Source: Telmatactis stephensoni (taxonomy: Eukaryota > Cnidaria > Anthozoa > Actiniaria > Isophelliidae). From it: a stretch of DNA of 64,000 nt. Made by a program: the position numbers and the translations under genes. The notes beneath the pieces were generated by a model. That model had not been told where the DNA came from. It saw nothing but the letters and a program-made list of their open reading frames with translations, and did not search any database. The DNA lies in the NCBI GenBank assembly GCA_029948255.1, contig JALIZF010001915.1, positions 744,001 to 808,000 on the forward strand, in the 5' to 3' direction. Shown here one piece after another: positions 1 to 10,800 of this stretch; position 1 is the stretch's first letter; each line of letters begins with the position of its first letter.

Positions 1-245
1 GTGACATTTCATCACATCATGTCCTGTTTTTCACATTACATTGTGTTATGCTAAATCATTCTAATAATGTCAAAATTTAAGAATTTAAGAATCTCGGAAT
101 TTAAGCATCTCAGAATTTAAGCATTTAAAGAAATGATTTGTTTTATTACCATGTTGATGATCTTTATTTCCTCCAAAAGGTTCTGAAATGTCAGAAATAA
201 AACATGTCATTAACAAAATTATGTAATAAAGTATTTTTTCACTTC

Positions 246-520
246 AATGACTTTTTATCATGTAATTCCAAAAGTCACAGTACAGAAATATAATTACCAT
301 AGCTGGAAAGAGCACATCAAAATTACTAAGTAAGACTGTGAAGTTTGAAAGAAGTAACTTTCAAACTCATAAAGATATGAATTTTCCAAAAATCAAAATT
401 TTGTATGAAAACATTCACTGATAGGCAAGAGGTAATGCCAGCAAAGGTTTTCTTACAAATTCACACTTTTCAAAAATTCATAGTCTTACTTATAAATTCA
501 TCTTTTCAAGACCTGTACCA
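246..520. mobile_element. Partial copy of a foldback MITE
   Basis: This stretch closely matches 53795-54060 for about 270 bases (shared core TTATCATGTAATTCCAAAAG, then the GCTGGAAAGAGCAC segment). The complete copy at 53795-54152 has inverted ends; here only the left end and the middle remain, and the right inverted end is missing. It lies just downstream of the last visible exon of the minus-strand gene. Confidence 0.75.
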
Positions 521-556
521 AAAATGAGAACTTTGCTAGCATGGCTGGCTGCTAAC

Positions 557-3500
557 CTGGATTTTGAGTTGTCCAGTTAGAGGTTGGTTTAGATGAAGAA
601 TGTCCATGAAATCTCTCTGAGAAGGGGGTTGTTTTTTGAGTGTCTACAAAATTAATAATAATTTACAGCAGTGTGTAGATAGAGTGGTTTTAATGAACCT
701 GTGAAATACATTTTAGATTTATTAATACACATTTTTAGTAGATTGTAATTCTATTATTTTCTTTTATGTCTATTTGACTGTTACACATTAACTATGAGTT
801 TTTGTTTTGTGGGTTAAGTAAAATCACTCTAAAAGCTATTTATTTTATCATAGGCCTCCGTCGGTCAAAGTTGACCATGGGGTACATCTGTTCTTGTCTG
901 TTTATAATTATCATCTCTTGTCTGTTTGGATAATTAGAGCAGCTTTTCCTGTGGCTATAAAGACCAAGATTGCAAGATTGACAGTCTCTGTCACAAAGGT
1001 CACATCAGTGTGAGATCGCTGGTCTGTTGGAGTTGTTGTGGTCCTTTCTACATGCTGCTGCCCTCATCAACTTTTCTTCTCCTGTCTTGAGGTGCTGTTT
1101 TAGGATATTTCTCCAGCTTGTGTGATCAGTGGCAAGGCTTTCCCAGGATTCAGTGTCAATGTCAAGTGCTTTCATGTCTCTCTTCAGGACATCCTTGAAA
1201 CGCAGGTGTGGGTGGCTAGTGCTTCTTCTCCCAGCTGCCAGCTCACTATTAAATCACACTTCACTGAAAACATAGATTTTGTGTACCCGCACCAAGATAC
1301 TGAGAGTCTACGTGTATTTGGGAAGGATTCTCTGACTTTTTCAAGACCGTTCATCACTAACTGTACTAGTGCTCCAGTTACTTTTTAGGCAAGGGGTTAT
1401 GTACAGTGTAGTTTATCATGCAAGCACTAAATTCTACAATACTTTAAGTAAACTTTCTATCTTTATTAGCTAGCCAATTATATGGGTCAATGACCCAAGA
1501 CCCAATCTCATGTCAAGAACAACAAGAACAGTCCGCTGTTACTCTAACCTGGATTTTTGGTGGAAGAGATGCTGGGTTTACTCGAAGAGTGGCCATGAAA
1601 AGGTTGAGTTGTTTTGAAAAATCCTAAGAATCAAGTATGTAAAATATTACTAACCAAAACATTATAAAACATCTACGTACAGTACATATAGAGTTTTACA
1701 TGTCCACGTAAAATTATCATTCAGATTTAAGCTGACCTGTTTTTTTAGTCAAAGTAGTTGAAGGCAAATTAGTTGCAGTTGATGAAGAATGTCTGGGAAT
1801 TGTTCTTATAGGTGTTTTAGAAGATCCTGAAAAATTGTGTAATGACAAAATGATCAGCTCTAAATGAAGACTTAAATCACTGCAAGACAGAGGTTCGAGA
1901 TATGCTAATTGCTGCCAAGCGAGCGAGCCTCAGTCAGCGAGCGCCGGCAGCAGTTCCTATTTTAGCCATCTGATTTGAGAAAACAGGTCATCCTGTGGAT
2001 TCAACCACCTACCAAACCGGTTAAAACCAGTTTTATATTTGATAGCAGTTAGCCAATAAAAACAGTAAAAGTATTGGGAAAGTTGAACAAACCTGTTCGC
2101 AGACTGGTTCTAGGTACTCACATGCATGTACTATTTGGAATTCCTGGTTTTAGTGGTTTGACTGAACTTTGTGGAAGATCATTTTTCTTTGTTACAAAGA
2201 GCCAAATTTAATAAGATTTCTTGAAAGTTTTTGCATAAAATAATGTTAAGCATCCCACATTTAGAGCGCTTTGCCTCCCTTTAAAAAATTCTTTTGGCTG
2301 CTAAAGTGATTATAACTTCGATTCAAGCTGACGGTAATTTGAATTCAGTACAAACAGTGAAATGTAAAGTGTTTAAAATCAAAGAAAAAAATGATGGAAA
2401 GATATATCACTGGTATAAATTTACTCCTACCAGTCGCAGACTATTGCTAGTGAATGAAATCTTGTCATGTTGTGATCAAATTGATTCAGAAGTACATTCA
2501 TTTGTCATTTTGAAATAATTACAACAATGACAATAACATCAACATAAACCAGCCAAGATAGCACTGAATAAGCAAAACTATCATTGAAGAAGATGAATTT
2601 AAGTATATACAAAATTTTACAATTACAATTTTATTTTATTTTATTTTTATTATTTTATTTTATTTTACTGAATTAAAATTCAGTAATATATGAAGGAGCA
2701 AGACCATGAAGAGCTTTGAAAGTCAGTAGTAGAATCTTGTAATTAATACGCCCTTTTACAGGGAGCCAGTGAAGATCTTTTAGTACAGGAGTAATGTGAT
2801 CACGTTTTTTGTGAGAGTTACCAGACGAGCAGCAGAGTTCAGAACATGTTGTAGTTTATCCAGTTGAGTATTTGGTAGACCGTACAAAAGAGAATTACAA
2901 TTGTCAAGTCTTGTTAAGTATAAAGAAAACTGCTGATATATCCTGGGTTAGCACCAACCTATTTTCAAACAGCTGGGCATGCATTGACCAGCCATTGTGA
3001 TGGATTTTTTTTATAAATGCATAAGTTTCATATTTAAGTGCAGTCACCATGCATACCTGTTGGAGTTGACAAAGAGGACTTGGTTGGACTTGAATTTGGT
3101 GTTACAGGTGTTGCAGCATGGCATGGAGGATAGCCAGTTGTATTGAACCCTTGGACACAAAAGACAAAAGAAAATATCTTATAAAAATACGCAAATGGAG
3201 CCCATTTATGTCAGGATTAGAGACCTCAAGATCTATGGCGGGAATCAGGGTTGTGACTTCAAATGATGATGCAAGCACATTTTAAAAAGGGTTTTACTTG
3301 CACCATATATGTCCTTCCCATTGCCATCCTTGCTAGGACATGAGAAAGCACCAACATTCTAGCAAGGAGGGCGATGGTAAGGACAATGGCGGGTGCAAGT
3401 AATCAACTAACCATTTTGAAAATGTGCTTGCATCATCATTCAGCATTGCTGTCCTCATTAATTTCTTAAAGGTATGTTTCACATTAATTTATATCAAAGC

Positions 3501-6500
3501 TCCTCCACACTGTCATGTAAAGTCTTACCTTTACAAGTATTCATGTTCACACAGATAGTTGATTTAGGCAGCAATGGAAACATCTCTGTACATTTTTCAC
3601 CAATGACCGGCGCCTTTGTACAGCTATCTAATACAATCTAGAAACAATATGAAAGAAAGCGCATTAAATATGTACAGTATGTAAATTTGACATAAGGTGG
3701 CTCTAAATAGCTTTCTGGAGACCATACTTCCAGTTTTCATTTTAGAAAATAATTCCAGACAGATCAAAATGCCTTTCACTCCATGCAGTTATCAGGATTA
3801 GATAGTTTTTCTAAAATATCTAGAATTAGATCAGCTGTAGACAAATGACTACTTATATGGGCAATAAACTACACATCAAGGCCCAGAAAATAGGACGCAA
3901 CTCACATTCTTTAATCAAAGTGATTTTGAATACAATTGTACAAATTTTTTGAAGGTCTGCTTTTTGTTGTTAAAGCTAATAATTATAGTAAATATGTCAG
4001 AGTAATCCTTAGTGTTCTAGGGAAAACACAAAAACACTGCTGGGAATTTTCCAATACAAGTGTTGACTTCATTTTCAATGATTACGTATCAATTTCTTCA
4101 CAGTGTAGAAATTAAGATCTTTTTCATGAGGCACTTTTGCTAAACATGTGGATGTGGAAATCACAAGGGCTAGCACGACTAGGGTTACTTCCCCCCTATT
4201 CCGCACAGGGATTAGAAAAGTAACCAATCATTAACCTCTGCTCACAGTGTACATGACAGTATATTTTGTCAATTAATACTTACACTTGATGTTATACGAT
4301 TCTTGTCTCTTGTCAGTTTCATTTTCAAATTGACAGTGGTTTCAACACCACTATTTTTTGCAGAGTACAACTTAACAACTGATCCTTGCTTTAACTCCTT
4401 GTGTATATTTATTTTTTTTGCTGGAAACTTGAGGTCAAGGTGAATTTCAGGTGCTGGCTGCATGCAGTGCTGTAGGATTACTTTCATGTAAAAAGGATCT
4501 GACTGATGTGTCCCATTACAACTTAAACCTATAACAGGTGAAAAAGAAAAATGAAAACTTTGTTATGGCACAAAGCCCAAAAGTATGACCAGCTTTAATA
4601 TGTATCAGCATTCTTTTGAAAGAGCAATTATCCAATCAGCATCCAAGGATTCTCTTATGTTAATTGTCTGAAACTGGTTGTCTGAAAATTGGTGAAATGC
4701 ACGTATGTATTTCAAGGAGTTCTGAAAAGCTCCTAGGTGTTACGTGCTAAAATAAAGTATTGTTATAATTGTATTGTATTATTTGATTCTTGCTCAAACA
4801 TTTTAGTACAAAATTTTGACGTAACGTTGTTGACTACAGAACTTTATTGTTAAATTTTGTACTAAAATATTGTATTATTGTCTCTTATCTAAGCATTTAA
4901 TTGGAGGATGATAAGACAAAATTATGCAAATAGATTAATGCTGGTCACAGTTTTTAGCTTTGCACTATCAATCTATTATAACGGTTTATACAAAGAAGGG
5001 ATTAGTACACATTCATAATTATTATAAAGGTTATAGAGAATATCTTCTAACCTTTCCCCTAGCAAGAAAAGGAAAGAAATATGAGAGAAATGCAAAACTA
5101 AATTACCTGTACAAATTTTATTCACTTGGCATTTAATAGGTTCATGTGTAAACTTTTCAACTCCAGTTTCTATATGAGAGGCTGCTCTTTTCATGCCAGG
5201 ACATTCTGGATTTTTGGTTGGTGAAGGTGATACAGCATTTGTAACCATAAATCCTCCAGCCAAACCTTGAATAATTATTTAGAAAAATATGAATTATTAT
5301 TAAGTATTTCTAATGATATGAATAGTCCAGTCAAGAAGTACTTGATGAGTGTAATATAATGTCCTAAATAAAATATTATGAAACCATTTATTTTAACCCT
5401 TAAATACCAAGGATGTGGATTTGATATCCTGAAAATTGAGACTCATGAACAGCAATTATAGCAGTGATATCTTGTATGTTTATTTGCTCTCCATTAATTA
5501 TGAGTGTTATTCTAATTTTCATTAATTGTTCTAGAACTGTTCTCTTTTGATGCTGACACCAGTTAGAAGAGATTGTTATAAGGTGTCTTTCTTTCTCTAT
5601 GAACAAGAACAGCTACCTCTTGAGACCAGTGTACCAAACTGAGTTTCCACAAATATCAATAACTATTAATAATAATAAATAATAATCTTTAATCTTTACA
5701 CAGGTTGCCCACTCACAGATGTGATTTTTAGTGGGGACCTAAATAAAATTAAACAATAACAACTAATATAAACAAACATTAAATAAAATTGCATACTAAC
5801 AATATTACTACAGCACAAAGCTCAAAACTGTGACCAGCATTAATATATTTGCATACTTTTGTCTTGCTATTCTTCAATCAATTAGTGCAAAGAAGTATTC
5901 TAAGAAAGTCCACAGATGCTGATTAGATTTTATTGTACTGTTCTTTCAAAGCAATGTGAATATATAATAGCTGGTCATACTTTTAGACTTTGGGCTTTAA
6001 CTAGACTGTTTTTGTATATAGTTATTTGAATTAACTAACTAGCTCTTTCAATTGTTATGTATGGCATGGAAACTTAATTGTAAAAAGACATCAAGGAAAT
6101 GATAATTTTAAATAAAAACACAACTTTTTTGAGTTTAAAACAAGACATGTTTCGGCTTTCATAAAGCCATCTTCAGTTGTTGAAGTGATTACAAGTTTTG
6201 ACTAAATGTATCTACTATTAATAGAAATTTATCTAGTTACATATAAAATTACAACGGTCATTACATAGTTTAGTTTAGTTTTTTAGTCATTACATAGTTT
6301 AGTTTAGTTTAGTTTAGTTTAGTTTTCTTTTTTATAGTTTTTTTTTAATGTAACTAGATTCTATTAATAGTAGATACATTTAGTCAAAACTTGTAATTAC
6401 TTCAACAACTGAAGATGGCTTTATGAAAGCCGAAACATGTCTTGTTTTTTTTTTTTCCCACAACTTTATTGGACAAACCATAACTAAAATTGTTGTTGTT

Positions 6501-7222
6501 GTGTTGTGTTTTTATTTAAAATTATCACATCCTTTGTGCTATTAAGACCATTTGGAAACATCAAGGAAAGAAAGATTTCAGTAAGTACTATACTGGGCAA
6601 TAAAAACAAAAGTTTAAAAACTATATTCCTATGTTAATGATTTTCATTACAGGTGAATTACGTCAATCTAATAATAGCCTACATGTAAGCTTATATTTAT
6701 TGTACAATTAAAATTATAATTTATACCAAAAGCTGAACAATGATGTTAATAATTCATGAATAGAAAAAAATAAACTCATTTGCAGTACTTTAAAAATCAT
6801 AACTACCCGATGGATGTAACTTTTAAAAGCACAACTTTGTTATAAGAACCAAAAAAAATACAGACAATAGACCTTTTGTTAGGGTGAATAAATTTCACGA
6901 GTGAAAGGATTGTAAACTTGGTATAAAATTGCGTGATAAAAACGTCAAAAAAATTTCCCTCTTTCAAAAACGATGAACTTTCAAGTACTTTAAACATCAA
7001 AATTCCCTTCTTCAGTAGTCCTAACTGCTTTTATAAGCGATTATCAAATGAATTTGAGAAATCAGCGAAGGAGATCGCAAAATTTTCTCTAAATTAAAAA
7101 TTGTTGAATCGAAAGCCACTGGCAGATGTTCTGTCGCAAATTGTGCAAATCCTATGACTAAAGTTCAACTTTCTATCGATATACTTACACCACAGAAGAA
7201 CAACTTTACGATTTATGGTCAT
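557..7222 (-). CDS. Secreted Cys-framed protein with Ser/Thr-rich repeat stalk (5' part of gene)
   Basis: I do not recognise a named family. Eight exons splice in frame on the minus strand: 7222-7189, 5265-5107, 4528-4284, 3637-3529, 3149-3057, 1826-1737, 1623-1549 and 643-557, all with GT-AG borders. Exon 1 joined to exon 2 gives a signal peptide (MTINRKVVLLWCLAGG, then FMVTNAVS). Exons 2-4 encode a module of about 170 residues with regularly spaced cysteines (KICTGLSCNGT, then VILQHC, then IVLDSC, then ICVNMNTC). Exons 5-8 are short, begin and end in phase 1 and encode Ser/Thr/Pro-rich segments; exons 7 and 8 share the motif HGHSSSKP. The exon at 557 ends at a good donor in phase 1, so the gene continues beyond the left edge. 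A secreted or membrane-tethered, mucin-like glycoprotein is inferred. Introns carry LINE remnants and MITEs. Confidence 0.8.
930..1245 (-). pseudogene. Non-LTR retrotransposon ORF2 C-terminus remnant
   Basis: The minus strand reads through HLRFKDVLKRDMKALDID and TESWESLATDHTSWR, a stop codon, then CDLCDRDC followed by GLYSHRKSC. A basic helix plus a terminal zinc-knuckle-like motif is typical of the C-terminal end of many animal LINE ORF2 proteins. The in-frame TGA before the zinc motif shows it is dead. It lies in an intron of the secreted-protein gene, on the same strand. The exact clade is not assigned. Confidence 0.75.
2625..2667. repeat. (TTTTA)n microsatellite
   Basis: About eight imperfect units of TTTTA/TTTTAT lie directly next to the LINE remnant on the right. 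This is a simple repeat and may descend from the retrotransposon tail. Confidence 0.8.
2668..2935 (-). pseudogene. CR1/L2-like LINE reverse transcriptase C-terminal remnant
   Basis: The minus strand contains SRLDNCNSLLYGLPNTQLDK, then LQHVLNSAARLV, then after a frameshift HITPVLKDLHWLPVKGRI, then LLLTFKALHGLAPSYI. This order is characteristic of the thumb and C-terminal region of CR1/L2/Jockey-type reverse transcriptases. At least one frameshift and upstream stops show it is not functional. It sits in an intron of the secreted-protein gene. Confidence 0.85.
4568..4963. mobile_element. MITE, family with AAAGCCCAAAAGTATGACC ends
   Basis: The left end (GCACAAAGCCCAAAAGTATG) and the right end (CTGGTCACAGTTTTTAGCTT) are inverted, degraded matches. 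A related copy lies at 5811-5999. It also contains an internal palindrome around ATTTTAGTACAAAATTT near 4800-4870. No coding capacity was seen. Confidence 0.6.
5811..5999. mobile_element. Second, shorter MITE of the same family
   Basis: It begins CAGCACAAAGCTCAAAACTG and ends with the inverted match TAGACTTTGGGCTTTAA. Its ends match those at 4568-4963, but the interior is shorter. Both copies lie in introns of the secreted-protein gene. Confidence 0.6.
6100..6557. mobile_element. Palindromic element with paired CUGAAGA/GAAAC motifs
   Basis: The ends are inverted copies (TGATAATTTTAAATAAAAAC at the left; its complement ends at 6527). Each arm carries CTGAAGATGGCTTT followed by AAAGCCGAAACATGTC, in opposite orientations. 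The 12-base word ACATCAAGGAAA occurs at 6088-6099 and again at 6558-6569, which fits a target-site duplication. The arms are separated by a TTTAG microsatellite (about 6260-6335). Inverted terminal units, a variable-length duplication and hammerhead-like motifs together recall Penelope-like retroelements; this assignment is an inference. Confidence 0.6.
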
Positions 7223-7842
7223 ATTTAGGCGATCAAGTGTAATTTGGAGGAGAATCCTTGAAGTCTTTCATGAATGTTTCGATGATTTCTTCCCCTCTTC
7301 TGTGTTTATTTGCAGAATAACAAGCGAAAGGTCTGTCGGGATAGCATGAGCCCACGGTATGACACAGGAAGCCCAAAGAAAAAATATTTTAAGATTCTTT
7401 TCTCAGGTTTTTTTCCAATATTTACGAAAAACTAGAGATTTTGAGGATATGTGTTGCGAGAACATGTTCGTGATAGCGCCATCTTAATAGTTTTTCATGC
7501 TGAAAATTAAAAATAAATAAATAAAAACATCGTACGGATCGGAGTGAGGGGTGAACCGGAAGTGGAATTTAAATGAAAACGAGGTTCGGTGGTAATTACC
7601 GAGAAAGGAAGGCCATTTTGTGTTGTGGTGATGTGGTGAGTTTGCCATAGTTTGTCAAAAAATTGTAAACGGCGATCGTTGAAATTATTCCACAAGAATT
7701 ATCTGAGTTTACTTCTTTACATATCTCAAAGGTTAAATATGGCATAGAGAAATAAGAAGCATCAAAAATCGTGGAAAATTGCCAAGATATTGGGATCTGT
7801 CATGTTGGCATAGCCAATCTAGGTCTCTTGTAATAATTTACA
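7223..7842. promoter_or_regulatory. Divergent promoter between the secreted-protein gene and EXT2
   Basis: The two start codons (7222 minus, 7843 plus) face away from each other 620 bases apart, so both promoters must lie here or in short upstream exons. A consensus ETS/GABP-type site, CCGGAAGT, lies at 7556-7563. I see no clear TATA box. ETS sites are common in TATA-less divergent promoters of animals; use of this one is inferred. Confidence 0.55.
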
Positions 7843-10800
7843 ATGCCGAGGAAAACCGAGAAACTGTTTATCAGGAATTCTGTGTTACCAAGAATGCGAG
7901 TTAATTCGCTATTCGTCATTGTAGTGGCTATCCTGTTTGCCGCTTTCCTGATGTTTGTAAGCTCTCAGCTATGGACAAAACTCCGCGTTCGCTGATCAAA
8001 TCACTCGAACTGCTGTGGAATCAGATTTCCCTGGACAAGTTATTCGTGTTCCAAAGCGTCTAACTTTGCCTCATAAAACTAACTTAAAATGTCGGATGTT
8101 TTCTTGCTTTGATATTTACCGTTGTAGATACAATGAAAACAGCCTTATCAGCGTTTATGTGTATCCATACACGGAGTTTATTGACAGTACAGGGACTAAA
8201 CTATTAACTAGTACAGTTTCACAACAATATCATGAACTGGTTACTGCTATAAAACGAAGTAGTTATTCTACACAAGATAGAGGCAGTGCTTGTATTTTTA
8301 TACCACCAATTGATACATTGAATCAAAATGTTTTGGATTTAGTTTCTACTTCTAAAGTGCTTTCTAGTTTACCAAGGTGGGTAATAATTTATCAGTGTAC
8401 AGTGGAACTACCTCCCCATAACCAGACCCCCTTTGGACCAGGATTTGCAGTCTACCACAAGAGGTGTCTGCTTATGGGAGGTTTAACAATGTAGGTCTAC
8501 CTGCTTAAATAGTGCCTAAGGGCTGGTTCACACATGTACACTGCATAAGCATAAGCATATGCATACATTGCTTGTACTTATGCTTATGTTGCTCTAGTGT
8601 GAACCAGCCCTAAGTCTTAGACAGTGTTTGTCTATTGTCTCAGACATTAGATAAACACCATTCATTGTTTAAATTAACATCATTTGAGCAATGGGCCCAT
8701 AGAATTTGTCAGGAGGAGGGACCAATTAACTTGGCTTGCAGTCTGCTTATGGGAGGTTATATTCATTAGTGGAGGTTTCCTACTGTATTTGAATAAGCAT
8801 CTTTGTAGTGAGGTTAGCTGATTATTTAGGCCATTACAGTATACAGGCTAAATATACAGTCTTAACAACAGCAAGCATTTCTTGCACCGGTAACTTGTTT
8901 CTCATCTTGTAGTGCAGTGCTGGATGAAAGTTGCTGGTGAGGTGTCAGATGCTTGCAATTCTCTTTACAACTCAAAATGATTGCAACTTGGTCTGTGATA
9001 TCAGAATTGTTCTTACTGCCCATCCCAGGGGGGGGAACCTATATATAAAAGGACAGGGATGCTCGTTGGAAACTTTAAAAATGACCTCTACAGTAAAAGG
9101 TACCTGAGTGGGAGTGGCAACAATTCATTTCTACCCCTAAAAGGTACCAATTCAAAAACAATAATAAAGAATTAAAGTAATGAAACATTTGTTATCGATG
9201 TGCATTGAAGATTCAATTCAGATCATCGAAATCGTCCCTTTCATGCTTATTTTAGGTAGTTTATTTACCCCAAAACAGTCCCTAAAAGGTACCAGCTATG
9301 TCTCTGGTAGTCTACCTAAATCTGAGACACCCTAAAAGGTACCAGATTGCAGATTTTGACCCCTAAAAGGTATGACGAGCATCCCCGTCCATTTACGAAC
9401 GGAGTCCCCCCCCGGGTGGGAGGTATCCATTAGTGGAGGTTATTTAGGCCATTACAGTATACAGACTAATACAGTCTTAACAACAGCAAGCATTTCATGC
9501 ACCGGCAACTTGTCTCTCATCTTGTAGTGCAGTGCTGGATGAAAGTTGCTGGTGAGGTGTCAGATGCTTGCAATTCTCTTTACAACTCAAAATGATTGCA
9601 ACTTGGTCTGTGATAAAACCAGATATGTCACAATTTATTGTTCTGACTGCCCATTTGCAACAGTGATTGCATTGCAGGTCGTAGGATTGATGTAATGTAT
9701 AGCAACTTGCTTGTAATGTTGCTATTTATACAATGTTACTGTAGGTTTAAAGCAAGGAGGATCCTTGGGTTAAGAGTAGATATCAACTGTGAATTAAGGC
9801 ATGACATATGGTTACAGCATGAATTTCAATTGTTTTTATGAAGAGTGCGACACTGACAATGGCATAGCATGATCTGTTTCACATGTACTTATACAAAAAC
9901 TGCTCTGAGTGGCTGTGTGGTTCAAAGCTTGTAATAAGCAATTATATTGATCCTTTTTTTTTCAATTTTAGTTGGAAACAGTCTGGGGAGAATCACCTGA
10001 TTTTCAACATGCTCCCAGGTGGCCCCCCAGATTATAACACATCACTAGACATTCCTCTAGGAAAAGCTTTGCAAGCAGGGGGAGGCATGTCGACATTTAC
10101 CTACAGGCCTAGCTATGATATAAGTATACCAGTTTTCAATGCTTTGACATACAAATCAGTAAAATTAATGGACAAAAGGTGAGTACTGAGGATACAATAA
10201 TTATTGCACAAATTATGTGTGCATCAAAAACACTATAGATGAAATAAAATAAATTAACTTGCATAATTTATATTAGCAATCACTGTGCTGGCCTACATGT
10301 AATGACGGCTTAATACAAGTTGACCATTTTGTGGTCTTTGGGGAATTTGAAGTTACCAGTTCCCACGCCCCCAAATGATATTTTGACAGGTTTGAAGTTA
10401 TTGGTTTCCACACCCCCAAAATATTATTTTGATGGCCCAATGAAAGTTTCGCTGTGCTAAATAATGGCATCCATCTTTAAATAAAGTTTATTATTATTAC
10501 ATTCTTTCAGCATGCCAACTTGTACTGGGGATGAACAGGCTGACTGTAGCTTTAACTGTCCAACTTTGCATTTGCAGGCAGACAAGATGGTTAGTGGTTT
10601 CCAGTCAAGTCAACTATCACCCACAATACAGAAATGATTTCAAGGCCCTTGAAAGAGAAAATCAAGACATATTAATACTTGAACACTGTACAAGTTTTCA
10701 TTATGATAGTCCATTGTATAGATGCAAAAATGGAAAAATATTTCAATATCCTGACATACTACAGGTAAGACTTCTTTTCATTTATGAGAAGAAGGATTAT

